DNA from: Pseudomonadota bacterium
GTDB taxonomy: Bacteria; Pseudomonadota; Gammaproteobacteria; Burkholderiales; Burkholderiaceae_C
DNA length: 64,000 nt
NCBI GenBank assembly: GCA_023442945.1
Contig: JAEZWW010000069.1
Span: 13,712-77,711, forward strand
Direction of reading: 5' to 3'
In this document: piece by piece, positions 24,601 through 32,910 of the stretch
How positions within the stretch are numbered: the first letter of the stretch is position 1
Layout of the letters: every line of letters starts with the position of its first letter
Made by a program: the position numbers and the translations under genes
Notes under the pieces: model-generated
Seen by the model: only the letters and a program-made list of their open reading frames with translations
Told to the model about the DNA's origin: nothing
Database searches by the model: none

Positions 24601-27600
24601 GTACAGCGGCACGCTGATGCGCAGATCGCCGATCTGCTTGAACGCTTCCTCCTCGACGTCATCAGCAGCGTCGGAAGTGACGGCTTCTTCGAAGTCAAGC
24701 GATTCGGGTTCTTGCTCCAGCGCGGGGGCGTCTACCGAAACCACCTCCCCGGTGGCGAAGTCAAGCTCGCCCAGATCCAGTGCCAGCGCTTCGTCCGTAG
24801 CGACAGGCTCTAGGTCGCCGTTTGACGAAGCCCCGGCAGCGTCTGCCAACGGGTCGACCATCTCGGCGGTTCCGGCAACGGGCATCGATGCTAGAACTTC
24901 CAGAGCACCGGGTACGCTCGCTTCGAACGAGGCGAAGTCCAGTTCGTCCAGCTCAAGACCAACGATCGGCTCGTCCGCGACGGACGCGGGTTCGCTCTGG
25001 GCGGCTTCGGCCAACTCGATCGGCGCAGTGAACTCGGCCTCAGGTACGGACAGCTCGATCGGCTCGGCGGTGTCCGTCAACGCCGCAGCGTCCAGCTCGA
25101 TGGCTTCAACCGCCTCGATGTTGTCCAGGTCCAAGCCTGCATCGGCCCAAGCGTCTTGGGCCTCTAAGGGCGCTTTTGCGACAGCTTCAACCTCGACAGG
25201 CGTCGGATCCACCGACACCGGAGGCTCCAGACTGAGGTCCGGCAGATCGAAACCCGCCAGCGCTGGGAGGCCAGTAGAGTCCGCAGGTGGCGCGACTACC
25301 TGATCCAATTGTGCGGACGGGCCCTGGGGGGCAAACGTGTCGCCGCCTGCCACCACTTGTGCATCGAAGCTGTCGCGAGCCTCCAGCTCAATGGCCTCGT
25401 CGACCACCACGGCTCCAGCAGCCGGCGCATCGTCCGGCAGCATCAGGTCGAGTTGTTGTCCGTCCTGTCTCAGGGCATCGGCCACCAGATTGAACGGCGC
25501 TGCCTGCCAGTGGTCAGCCCGCTTGGCGGCAATGTCTTCTACCCACCGCGCGAATCCACTCAGAGACTCGCCGGCCACACGCGTCAACGCATCGGACGCC
25601 GGCTTCTGCTCCGCCAGCCACGCGTTGAGCAGTTGCTCCATGGACCAGGCCGCTTCACCAAATTCGGTGAGCCCCACCATGCGCGAGCTTCCTTTAAGCG
25701 TATGGAACGCGCGGCGCAGCGTGGTCAGTTGCTCGCTGTCTCCTGGCGCGCTGCGGAGGGCGGCCACCGCGTCCTGACCGTTCTGAACCACTTCTCGCGC
25801 TTCTTCCAGGAAGATGTCGAGAAGATCGTCATCATCGTCGCCCTCTGGCGCAGAGGTCGAGGGAGCCGCCACAGGCGCGGCGGCCGGCGGCACGCCTGCC
25901 ACGACCGACAGCGACTCCAGCGCGCCTGGCAGTTGATCTGCATCCTGGCGCCGAGCGATGTCGGCAGCGCGGGCCGCGGCCTGCGCCAGCGCCGGCTTTT
26001 CGTCCAGCGCGGCCTTGGCCGCCAGCTGATCCAGCTCCCCCGGCAACGCTTCAGCCGGTACGGCACTCAAGCGGTCAAAATCAGAAACAGGATCGTCCGC
26101 GTCGGACAGATCCAGCTCCAGATCCAGTGCGGAAGCGGGCACAGCATGAGGGACGACCGCCCTCTCACGCCCAGACAGGTGACGAAGTTCGCCGGATTCT
26201 GCATCGAACACGAACAAGCGACGTGCCAAGACGGGCTGGTACCCCATCATGTCGATCAGGAAACCCAGTGCACCCGCGTTGGTGCCCAGCTTCTCGAAGA
26301 CCGCGGTATCAGCGCCCTCGACATCCTGATCGGACGCCAGCAGGGATTCGACCGTCTCGCGCATGCGCGAGACCGCGATGGCGGCCTGATCCAGCCCCAG
26401 GACCGACAAGACACCCTTCATCTGTCCGAGCAGGCCGGGGACGGGGTTCAGGACGTCCTTGTTGGCCGGCTGCCGGAAGAACTGGTCGAGGTGCTGCTCC
26501 GTCTCGCTCAGCGTGGTGCGCAGCTCGCCGATCACGGTGCCCATGGTCTGGCGGTCGCTGAAGCTGCGGTACAGCTCCTCCATCCAGGGTTCGAGCGCGG
26601 GCGCGGCTTGGTGCGTGCGCACCGCGTCGAGGCGCTCGGCCAATTGCGTCAGTCGTTGCGTGAAGAGCGCATCGGCGGGCTGAAAATCGGTGAACGAGGC
26701 CTCGAGAAACAGCACCGCCGTGGCGGTTTCCATGGACAGCTCGGGACTGGGCGGCTGTGCCGACTGTGCAACCTGCTGCGCCACGCGAGTAAGCGCGTCG
26801 GACATAGGACGCCCATTGGCGTGCAGCTTGTTGAGCGACTCCACCACCAGCCCGAACTGGTCCACACACGCCTTGAGGCGCGCCATGTCGCCACCGGCCA
26901 ATGCCGACCAATTTTCCTTGACCGATTCGACGCGCCGGCGGGCCTGCGCCAACACCGCCGGGTCGTAGAGCCCGAACGCCGGCTCGTCGTAGATCACCGG
27001 CGCATAAGCGGTGAGATCCCACGCGCGCTGAACCGCTGCTACGACCGGTGCCGTGGCCGTGGCCCTCGGGCCTGCCTGGGCAATGAAGAACAGCAGGTCC
27101 TGCGCCAGGCGCTCCGACACACTCTGGTCGCCTCGCGCAAGCGAGGTGTACTGCAACAGGATACGCGACGCCGCACGTTTGGCGTATACGTCCATCGGCA
27201 CCAATGCTTTCGCCAGCGCTTGAAAGAAAGCAGCGGACAGCTTCCAGAAGATGACGGGGTGACGCGCCGCCTCCCCATCGGCAAGTCCCAGTGCAATAAC
27301 GCCGAGCTCGGAAGCCGCATTGACGTCCCCGTGCTTCATGATCTTCAGGACACGCTGGTCCAGCCGACTGCGAATATCAGGGCTGTATGCGATACGTTGC
27401 GCTGCCGCGGGCGTAGCCGGATCGACCCAGTACCACGCGTGCACCCACAAGTCGGCCGGGTGAATCCGATCGGCACCCGCCATTTCCAGCACCTGCCGGT
27501 ACTGTGGGAACAGACCGAGTGCCGAACGCGGCTTGTCGCTCAGCTGGTTTTCCAGGTAGTCCACCAGAGCAAAGCCTGCGTGCTCCAGCTTGGCGGCCTC

Positions 27601-27930
27601 GGCCTCGGTGCAGGTTTCGGGCCGCAGCACGTACTGCTGCACCGCCGTTTCCATGGCGCGCACCATCTGGGCCGCAACGCCTTGCCCGACCATTTCCAGC
27701 GCACCCACCACCTGGTGCAGGTGCTGCCGCGCGATGCGCAGCTGACTGGCGTCTACTGCAGCCAGATCCACCCCGCGGGCGGCTTCGGCATCTCGCGCAT
27801 AGCGTTTGAGGGACTTGGTCGCTAGGTCGATCGACTTGCGCGTCTCGTCCAGAACCCAGGCCAGCGGCCCGAGATCCCCAGTCACGACACCGCTCACCTC
27901 TTCGGACCGGTTCTGGCCATTGGTCACCAT
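21682..27930 (-). CDS. chpA: ChpA/PilL: multi-Hpt CheA-type hybrid kinase of the Pil-Chp system
   Basis: Very large (2082 residues) chemotaxis-type histidine kinase controlling type IV pilus motility. At least three Hpt domains have intact phosphorylatable histidines: FHTLKGS (His743), AHSLAGS (His1148) and LHTLKGS (His1328). An N-terminal alpha-helical region (1-600) resembles further degenerate Hpt modules. A long acidic Ala/Glu/Leu-rich linker spans roughly 830-1090. Then come the CheA dimerisation and HATPase domains (N-box NCVVHG near 1650, DDGAG, GRGVGMD), a CheW-like domain and a C-terminal receiver domain (from about 1954, phosphoacceptor Asp2008, KPYSE). It is the last gene of pilGHIJ-chpA. 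Confidence 0.95.
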   Translation of the reverse strand: MVTNGQNRSEEVSGVVTGDLGPLAWVLDETRKSIDLATKSLKRYARDAEAARGVDLAAVDASQLRIARQHLHQVVGALEMVGQGVAAQMVRAMETAVQQYVLRPETCTEAEAAKLEHAGFALVDYLENQLSDKPRSALGLFPQYRQVLEMAGADRIHPADLWVHAWYWVDPATPAAAQRIAYSPDIRSRLDQRVLKIMKHGDVNAASELGVIALGLADGEAARHPVIFWKLSAAFFQALAKALVPMDVYAKRAASRILLQYTSLARGDQSVSERLAQDLLFFIAQAGPRATATAPVVAAVQRAWDLTAYAPVIYDEPAFGLYDPAVLAQARRRVESVKENWSALAGGDMARLKACVDQFGLVVESLNKLHANGRPMSDALTRVAQQVAQSAQPPSPELSMETATAVLFLEASFTDFQPADALFTQRLTQLAERLDAVRTHQAAPALEPWMEELYRSFSDRQTMGTVIGELRTTLSETEQHLDQFFRQPANKDVLNPVPGLLGQMKGVLSVLGLDQAAIAVSRMRETVESLLASDQDVEGADTAVFEKLGTNAGALGFLIDMMGYQPVLARRLFVFDAESGELRHLSGRERAVVPHAVPASALDLELDLSDADDPVSDFDRLSAVPAEALPGELDQLAAKAALDEKPALAQAAARAADIARRQDADQLPGALESLSVVAGVPPAAAPVAAPSTSAPEGDDDDDLLDIFLEEAREVVQNGQDAVAALRSAPGDSEQLTTLRRAFHTLKGSSRMVGLTEFGEAAWSMEQLLNAWLAEQKPASDALTRVAGESLSGFARWVEDIAAKRADHWQAAPFNLVADALRQDGQQLDLMLPDDAPAAGAVVVDEAIELEARDSFDAQVVAGGDTFAPQGPSAQLDQVVAPPADSTGLPALAGFDLPDLSLEPPVSVDPTPVEVEAVAKAPLEAQDAWADAGLDLDNIEAVEAIELDAAALTDTAEPIELSVPEAEFTAPIELAEAAQSEPASVADEPIVGLELDELDFASFEASVPGALEVLASMPVAGTAEMVDPLADAAGASSNGDLEPVATDEALALDLGELDFATGEVVSVDAPALEQEPESLDFEEAVTSDAADDVEEEAFKQIGDLRISVPLYNVYLNEADEWSRQLITELSEWTLELEQPVPERAVARAHSLAGSSATVGFAALSELSRAVEHALERLHGQPYGTADQAAALNEAAEDIRRVLHQFAAGILKAPNADVLQRVQALEPTVGDAPAAAVAAVDVESAAAVQPLPVVAAVRAVVPQAPFAVADAATPRIADDIDVVDAVDPDLFPIFEEEAEELMPQLSAAMREWHAHPLERGPRGQVLRALHTLKGSARLAGALRLGEMAHRTESAIETIGIDGIGSHDIEPLLDHLDELQLAFKRLQVGDVGVEGEEVGAAAPGVEAQLHEAAAPAEPAAAEAVPVADAPAEPRPAPVMGDVALPAPLSLVSARVAAGQSVRVRSQLLDRLVAQAGELMTSRARLESEVGQLRAALGELTGNLERLRGQLRDVELQAETQMQSRLALSKDAQQNFDPLEFDRFTRMQELTRMMAESVNDVATVQRSLQRAIEASEDDLAAQARQSRELQRDLLRTRMVEFEGISERLYRVVRQASKETGKQVRLDISGGSIEMDRGILDRMTPAFEHLLRNCVVHGIESQAMRAARSKDPIGLVAIDVQQAGNDVSVEFRDDGAGLNLPRIRERAQQLGLVPADREMGDAEVGNLIFAPGFSTATEVTELAGRGVGMDVVRTEVQSLGGRIETSTREGQGSSFRLVLPLTTAVTHVVMVRAGHLTVGVPSNLVEIVQRAPAKTLEEAYRSGQYRYGEEMLPFFWSGALLQSSQRSTEPRGRSTPVVIFRSAAQRVAVHVDEVLGNQEVVVKALGPQLARLPGLVAITALASGAVALIYNPVALAAVYGEQAQAMTVELPAADAAPAAAVAEAAAGAPAQPVPLAPAHSDIPLVLVVDDSITVRRVTQRLLQREGYRVALAADGLQGLERLQAERPAVILSDIEMPRMDGFDFVRNIRADEKLADLPVIMITSRIAEKHREHARELGVSHYLGKPYSEDELLGLIKGYTTAAAPAK

Positions 27931-27955
27931 GGATTCTTATTCTCCGAAAGCAATC

Positions 27956-27978
27956 CCCATTCCTGCAAGCGGAATGGG
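27956..27978 (-). other. Hairpin between pilJ and chpA
   Basis: Perfect 8-bp stem CCCATTCC/GGAATGGG with a 7-nt loop in the 86-bp spacer. There is no T-run, so it probably affects mRNA processing or the relative output of chpA and is not a full terminator. Confidence 0.5.
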
Positions 27979-28016
27979 CATACGCACACGCGCGTCGTCT
28001 TGTCTTGTTGGGTGAA

Positions 28017-30275
28017 TCAGGCGATCTTGAATCGCGCCACCGATTGACGCAGTTCGTCGGCCATGCGAGCGAGCTCACGGACCTGGTTGGCCGTGGTTCG
28101 TGTGCTCTCGCCGGTCTGCTCCGTCACCGCGAAAATGTGCTGAATGTTGCTGGCCACTTCGTTGGCCTGGTCGGCTTCCTTGGACGCGGACGACGAAATC
28201 TGCTCAATCAGATCAGCCAGCTTGCGAGACACCTGGTCAATCTCGGACAGTGCCGTACCAGCGTTGTCGGACAGCCGGGCCCCTTCGACCACACCCTGCG
28301 TCGAACGCTCCATAGCGGCCACGGCATCCTGGGTGTCGGTCTGAATGGCCTTCACCAGCGCCGCAATCTGGCGCGTCGCATCACCGGAGCGTTCGGCCAG
28401 CCGCTGCACTTCTTCCGCCACCACCGAGAAGCCTCGCCCGGCTTCACCTGCGGACGCAGCCTGAATGGCGGCGTTCAAGGCCAGCACGTTCGTCTGTTCC
28501 GTAATGTCCGCAATCAGCTCGGTGATTTCACCAATCTCCTGCGACGATTCGCCCAGCCGCTTGATCCGCTTGGACGTTTCCTGGATCTGGTCACGGATGG
28601 CGTTCATACCGCCGATCGCGTTCTGCACAGCCGTGAGGCCGGATTCAGCGGCCATCAGCGATTGGCGCGCCACCGAGGCCGATTCCTGCGCTTGTGACGA
28701 CACGTCGTTAATGCGCGCCGCCATGTCCAGCACGGACTGACCGGTTTCGCGGATCTCGCGCAACTGTTCGGTCGACGTGGCCAACAGTTCGGTCGACGTG
28801 GATTCCACGCGCGACGTCGTCTGCGCAACTCGGGTGGCCGTACTCTGCACGTTGCCGACCAGCGAGCGCAATTCTTCCACCGTGTAGTTCACCGAATCGG
28901 CGATGGCTCCGGTGATGTCTTCCGTCACTGTCGCTTCCTGAGTCAGATCACCTTCGGCCACCGTCTGCAGCTCGTTCATCAGGCGAAGAATGGCGGCCTG
29001 GTTGGCGTCGTTCACGCGCTTGGATTCCTGCTGCTGCTGTTCGGCAGAGTGGCGCTGCAATTCCGCCATGCCCTGGCGCTGACGGCTTTCGCGCAGCTGC
29101 ACATAACCGAAGCCAACGGCGGCGGCAAGAGCGGCCAGAGCGGCAGCAACCAGCAAGAGGAAGCTGCCCAGGTTCAGGCCCGAACCGTCCGACAGGCTGG
29201 ACTGCAGCCCTTCCAGTTCCTTGCGCAGCGGTTCACTGTCGGCGACCACGGCGGTCTGCGCCTCACGTGCAGAGACGAGGCCTTGCAGATTGCCCAGAAT
29301 GCCACCGGCCAGCGTGCGCGTCTCTTCGTACATTTTCAGCAGCGCGCCCAGCCGCTCGCGCGTTTGCTCGTCGCGAGCAGGCGCCAAGCGGAGCTCCTGG
29401 CTACCGTCCAGCAGACCTTGGGCGATTTCGCGGAAGGAGTTCAAGTCCTTGCCGAGCAGGAACACCGCCTCGGGGCTCACGCCCTCCATGGTCATGAATT
29501 CGTTGGCGGACTTGCCAATGCGCTGGGTCAACATCACCAGCTGGCCCGCAGCGGAGATTTCGGCAGGCGGCGCGTTTTGCTGCAGCTTGAGCGAGGAAAT
29601 GGTTTCAGCCACTTCCAGCAGATCGGACGACTGGCGACCCACCGAACGCAGCGAAGTGCCAACCTGCGTCAGGGTTTTCTGCTGACCCAGCACCACTGCG
29701 GCGTTCTTGTCGGCGCGGTCCACCAGGGTGGAAATCTTGCCCAGTGCGTCGGCATGGCTGCCGTCCAGTGCCGTCACGGTGGCGTTGCCGTTCTTCAGGC
29801 CGTCCACGTTGCTCGTCAGCGCGGCCGAGCTTTCCTTGAGTTCAGCGAAGGCCTCCGGGCTGCCGACCAGCGCCTGCGACACCGACTTGGCCACCCGCTG
29901 CGACTGCATCAAGGCCTGACCGGTCGCGCCCACCTGGGCGGCGGAGCGGTTGGTCTGCGAAACGACCCACCACACCACGGCCACCAGCACCACGAACGAG
30001 AGCACCAGCAAGATCAAAAGAATGCGCTGGTGCTGCGCTGCAGTGCGCGTGCCCAGCAACGGCACCGAGAACACCTCTTCGCTCGACGCCGGCTGGTCTT
30101 CAACGTCGTCCATGGTCGAGACCATGACCGTGCTGTCCATCGGCACGCGCGACTCGTAGTCCGCCGTGGTGCCGCCCGACACACGTGTGCCGCCGTCGTG
30201 CACCAGCGTCTCGCTTCCGTCGACGAGCCCGTCCTGTGGCGATTTCTTGAACAGATTGGAAAATGGGTTGGCCAT
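28017..30275 (-). CDS. pilJ: Type IV pilus methyl-accepting chemotaxis protein PilJ
   Basis: Inner-membrane chemoreceptor of the Pil-Chp system, 752 residues, somewhat longer than the roughly 680 of Pseudomonas. A cytoplasmic N-terminal tail of about 80 residues precedes TM1 (about 85-105). A periplasmic sensor with repeated helical PilJ domains follows, then TM2 (about 367-391), a HAMP-like region and a signalling domain. The highly conserved hairpin tip (ITEQTNVLALNAAIQAASAG) lies in about 590-615. The protein hands signals to ChpA through PilI. It follows pilI by 18 bp. Confidence 0.94.
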   Translation of the reverse strand: MANPFSNLFKKSPQDGLVDGSETLVHDGGTRVSGGTTADYESRVPMDSTVMVSTMDDVEDQPASSEEVFSVPLLGTRTAAQHQRILLILLVLSFVVLVAVVWWVVSQTNRSAAQVGATGQALMQSQRVAKSVSQALVGSPEAFAELKESSAALTSNVDGLKNGNATVTALDGSHADALGKISTLVDRADKNAAVVLGQQKTLTQVGTSLRSVGRQSSDLLEVAETISSLKLQQNAPPAEISAAGQLVMLTQRIGKSANEFMTMEGVSPEAVFLLGKDLNSFREIAQGLLDGSQELRLAPARDEQTRERLGALLKMYEETRTLAGGILGNLQGLVSAREAQTAVVADSEPLRKELEGLQSSLSDGSGLNLGSFLLLVAAALAALAAAVGFGYVQLRESRQRQGMAELQRHSAEQQQQESKRVNDANQAAILRLMNELQTVAEGDLTQEATVTEDITGAIADSVNYTVEELRSLVGNVQSTATRVAQTTSRVESTSTELLATSTEQLREIRETGQSVLDMAARINDVSSQAQESASVARQSLMAAESGLTAVQNAIGGMNAIRDQIQETSKRIKRLGESSQEIGEITELIADITEQTNVLALNAAIQAASAGEAGRGFSVVAEEVQRLAERSGDATRQIAALVKAIQTDTQDAVAAMERSTQGVVEGARLSDNAGTALSEIDQVSRKLADLIEQISSSASKEADQANEVASNIQHIFAVTEQTGESTRTTANQVRELARMADELRQSVARFKIA

Positions 30276-30293
30276 GATGAAACCTTGGAAGAA

Positions 30294-30824
30294 CTAGACG
30301 CCGATACCAAGAAACGGCTGATGCTGTGACAACGCCTGCAGGTTGATTTCCTGCCACTGCGCGCCGTCCATGTCGGTGAACGCGTGCCCGAAATACGCCG
30401 GCGCCTCACTGGGCGCCGGGGAGGACGACGCAAACGCCTCGGCCGTGCGCAGGCCCTGCAGGCGGTCGACCAGGACGGCGCAATTGGTGTCCAGCAGCGG
30501 GTTCAGCGCCACCAGACGCGACTGTGACAACGCCTGCTCCGTGCGCCGGATGACACCCGTACCTTCGACAAATGCGGCCAGGTCCACCACGCTGTGCAAG
30601 CCACCCCGCAGGTTGGCCACCCCCACAAACCAAGGGTGCGTGTACGGGACAGGCTGCACGTCGGTCCACGAAAAGATCTCGCCCGCATGGCTGAGCGGAA
30701 ACAGCAGGCGCCGCGCGCCCGCCTCGACGGCCAGCCACGACGCCGACACCCCCGACGTGCGCGCGGACTGCAACCGCTGCGCCAACCGGCTCTGAAATTC
30801 CCGAAGGGCCTGTTTGTTCGCCAT
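30294..30824 (-). CDS. pilI: CheW-like adaptor PilI
   Basis: Scaffold protein coupling PilJ to the kinase ChpA. 176 residues with a single CheW domain. Family features include LLFPLSHAGEIF, then PVPYTHPWFVGVANLRGG, the segment that contacts receptor and kinase. Starts 7 bp after pilH and ends 18 bp before pilJ. Confidence 0.9.
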   Translation of the reverse strand: MANKQALREFQSRLAQRLQSARTSGVSASWLAVEAGARRLLFPLSHAGEIFSWTDVQPVPYTHPWFVGVANLRGGLHSVVDLAAFVEGTGVIRRTEQALSQSRLVALNPLLDTNCAVLVDRLQGLRTAEAFASSSPAPSEAPAYFGHAFTDMDGAQWQEINLQALSQHQPFLGIGV

Positions 30825-30831
30825 GCCGCGG

Positions 30832-31197
30832 TCAGCCCAACGCCTTGATCTTGGCCATCAGCTCGGCCTGATCCACCGGCTTGGTGATGTAGTCGCGCGC
30901 ACCCTGGCGCATGCCCCAAACGCGATCGGTTTCCTGATTCTTGCTGGTGCACATGATGATGGGCACGTCGGCAAAACGCGGATCGCGGGCGATGGCGCGC
31001 GTGAGCTGAAAGCCGTTCTGGCCGGGCATCACGACGTCCATCAGGATCAGGTCGGGCTTGGCCGCTTCCAGACGGCGGTGGGCGTCTTCGGCGTTCTCGG
31101 CCGAGCTGACGCTGAAGCCGGCTTTCTTGAGCATGTCGCTCAGGAACATGATTTCCGTCTTGGAATCGTCCACGATCAGCACGTTGCGGATGGTCAT
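30832..31197 (-). CDS. pilH: Response regulator PilH
   Basis: Stand-alone CheY-like receiver domain (121 residues). Acidic pocket Asp10-Asp11, phosphoacceptor Asp54 in LILMDVVMP, conserved Thr/Ser in CTSK and Lys in TKPV. In Pil-Chp systems PilH acts as the retraction-linked regulator or phosphate sink opposite PilG. It is assigned PilH and not PilG by gene order and by the MPGQNGFQLTRAI sequence. Confidence 0.92.
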   Translation of the reverse strand: MTIRNVLIVDDSKTEIMFLSDMLKKAGFSVSSAENAEDAHRRLEAAKPDLILMDVVMPGQNGFQLTRAIARDPRFADVPIIMCTSKNQETDRVWGMRQGARDYITKPVDQAELMAKIKALG

Positions 31198-31208
31198 TGG
31201 GTTTCTCC

Positions 31209-31583
31209 TCAGCCGGCCGCGCCAAACTGCTCGACCGCCTGCAGCAATTGATCTTTGGTGAAAGGTTTGGTCAGGTAGTCTTGCGAGCCCACCATGCGCC
31301 CGCGCGCCTTGTCGAATACGCCATCCTTGGATGACAGCATCACGATGGGGGTGGACGAAAACTTCTCGTTACGTTTGATGATCGCGCAGGTCTGGTAACC
31401 GTCCAGGCGCGGCATCAGGATGTCGCAGAAGATCAGATCAGGCTGCGCGTCGTTGACCTTGGCCAGCGCGTCAAAGCCGTCCTCGGCCAGCATGACCTCG
31501 TGGCCACCCTGCTTGAGGAAAATCTCGGCGCTGCGCCGAATGGTGTTGCTGTCGTCAATGACGAGCACGCGCTTTGGAGCCAT
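31209..31583 (-). CDS. pilG: Response regulator PilG
   Basis: CheY-like single receiver domain of 124 residues. Acidic pocket Asp10-Asp11, phosphoacceptor Asp54 in LIFCDILMPRLDGYQTC, switch Ser in MLSSKDG and Lys in TKPF. PilG promotes pilus extension and cAMP signalling in Pseudomonas. It lies 11 bp before pilH and about 90 bp downstream of rubredoxin. Confidence 0.93.
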   Translation of the reverse strand: MAPKRVLVIDDSNTIRRSAEIFLKQGGHEVMLAEDGFDALAKVNDAQPDLIFCDILMPRLDGYQTCAIIKRNEKFSSTPIVMLSSKDGVFDKARGRMVGSQDYLTKPFTKDQLLQAVEQFGAAG

Positions 31584-31670
31584 GGATCCCTCTTGACCTT
31601 GTTCTGCACGGGGCCACCCGACGGCAACCCAGTCTGCACACGCAAAGAACCAGACCGAGCCCGGTGGGGC

Positions 31671-31841
31671 TCAGATCTGAACCATCTCGAAATCTTCCTT
31701 CCTCGCCCCGCATTCGGGGCAAGTCCAGTTCATGGGCACCTGCTCCCACGGGGTACCTGGCGCGATACCATGATCGGGTGCGCCCTCACTTTCGTCGTAG
31801 AGCCAACCACAGATCAAACACATCCAAGTCCTTGAATTCAT
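31671..31841 (-). CDS. Rubredoxin
   Basis: 56-residue electron carrier, too short for a typical 60-residue ORF cutoff. It begins MNSRTWMCLICGWLYDES and ends with DFEMVQI. The four iron ligands are two CxxC pairs: Cys8-Leu-Ile-Cys11 and Cys41-Pro-Glu-Cys44 in WTCPECGARK. Length and knuckle sequences are textbook rubredoxin. It heads the pilG operon, a gene neighbourhood that recurs in Betaproteobacteria (rubredoxin-pilG, with thiD and hemL divergent), although no functional link with pili is established. The start overlaps no other gene. Confidence 0.95.
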   Translation of the reverse strand: MNSRTWMCLICGWLYDESEGAPDHGIAPGTPWEQVPMNWTCPECGARKEDFEMVQI

Positions 31842-31941
31842 TACAGCTTAAGTTGCAGGTGCCTAGAATGCAATTGATTGTATCCAGCGGTGTTGTAAGC
31901 ACTCGGCACTTTGTCTCATCAAATCGATCAAAAGGGGCCTG

Positions 31942-32910
31942 ATGTTGCCTGACGCCCCTTTGAGCGCCCCGACACCGTCGCAAGATAACGACAAGTCAGT
32001 GCCCACATCCGCGGAAGACACCCTCCCCTGTGTCCTGAGCTTCAACGCCAACGACGCCATTGGCGCCGGCGGCGTGGTCAGTGACGCGCTGGTGATGGCC
32101 TCCATGGGCACGCATTGCCTGCCCGTCGCCACCGGCGCCTACCTGCGCGACACGCGCGACGCGGCCGGTTGGTTCCCCGTGGCCGCCGCCGCCGTGGACG
32201 AACAGGCCCGCCTGGTGGCGGAAGACGCTCCGTTACAAACCCTGAAGATCGGCTTTTTGGGCAGCGCCGAGGCGGTGGCCCTGGTCGCCGCCTTCGCCGC
32301 GGACTACGCGGACGTGCCGGTCATCACCTTCTTGCCCGACCTGTCCTGGTGGGACGAAGCCGAGATCGAGGCCTACCTCGACGCCGTACGCGACCTGCTC
32401 TTGCCGCAAACCGCCGTGCTGGTGGGCAACAACACCACCTTGCGCCACTGGCTGCTGCCCGAATCCGCCACCGACCGGCGCGCCCGCCCGGTTGATCTGG
32501 CGCGCGCGGCGGCGGCCTGCGGCGTGCCTTACGTCCTGGTGACCGGCCTGGCGCTGGACGGCGACCGGGTCGGCAACGTGCTGGCCTCGCCCGACGCCGA
32601 GCTGTTTAGCCAGGCTTACGAACGCATCGACGCTGGCTTCCTCGGCGCGGGCGATATCCTCTCGGCGGCACTGGCCGCCCTGCTGGCCACCGGCAGCGAG
32701 CTGACGCACGCCGTCGCCGAAGCCCTGCAGTACCTGGACCAGGCGCTGGACCACGGTTTTCACCCTGGCATGGGCCGCGCGGTGGCCGACCGCCTGTTCT
32801 GGGCCGAAAGCGATGACGCGCCAGACGAAGGCGGCGACGACGACCCCGCGGCCGAAGCCGAACCTCCCCCGATTCACATCCCCAACCCTGCCAATGACAT
32901 CCAACACTGA
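31942..32910 (+). CDS. thiD: Hydroxymethylpyrimidine/phosphomethylpyrimidine kinase ThiD
   Basis: Ribokinase-fold enzyme of thiamine pyrimidine synthesis. 322 residues. The N-terminal substrate region SFNANDAIGAGGVVSD and the catalytic anion-hole motif GAGD at 235-238 are intact. The first 28 residues and a C-terminal acidic, Pro-rich tail of about 25 residues extend beyond the usual 265-290. It overlaps hemL by 17 bp. No TPP riboswitch was recognised in the 100-bp leader shared divergently with rubredoxin. Confidence 0.88.
   Translation: MLPDAPLSAPTPSQDNDKSVPTSAEDTLPCVLSFNANDAIGAGGVVSDALVMASMGTHCLPVATGAYLRDTRDAAGWFPVAAAAVDEQARLVAEDAPLQTLKIGFLGSAEAVALVAAFAADYADVPVITFLPDLSWWDEAEIEAYLDAVRDLLLPQTAVLVGNNTTLRHWLLPESATDRRARPVDLARAAAACGVPYVLVTGLALDGDRVGNVLASPDAELFSQAYERIDAGFLGAGDILSAALAALLATGSELTHAVAEALQYLDQALDHGFHPGMGRAVADRLFWAESDDAPDEGGDDDPAAEAEPPPIHIPNPANDIQH

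Noticed and set aside
31842..31941. TPP riboswitch before thiD
   Set aside because: The 100-bp leader is too short and lacks the conserved THI-box CUGAGA and ACCUGA-type segments.
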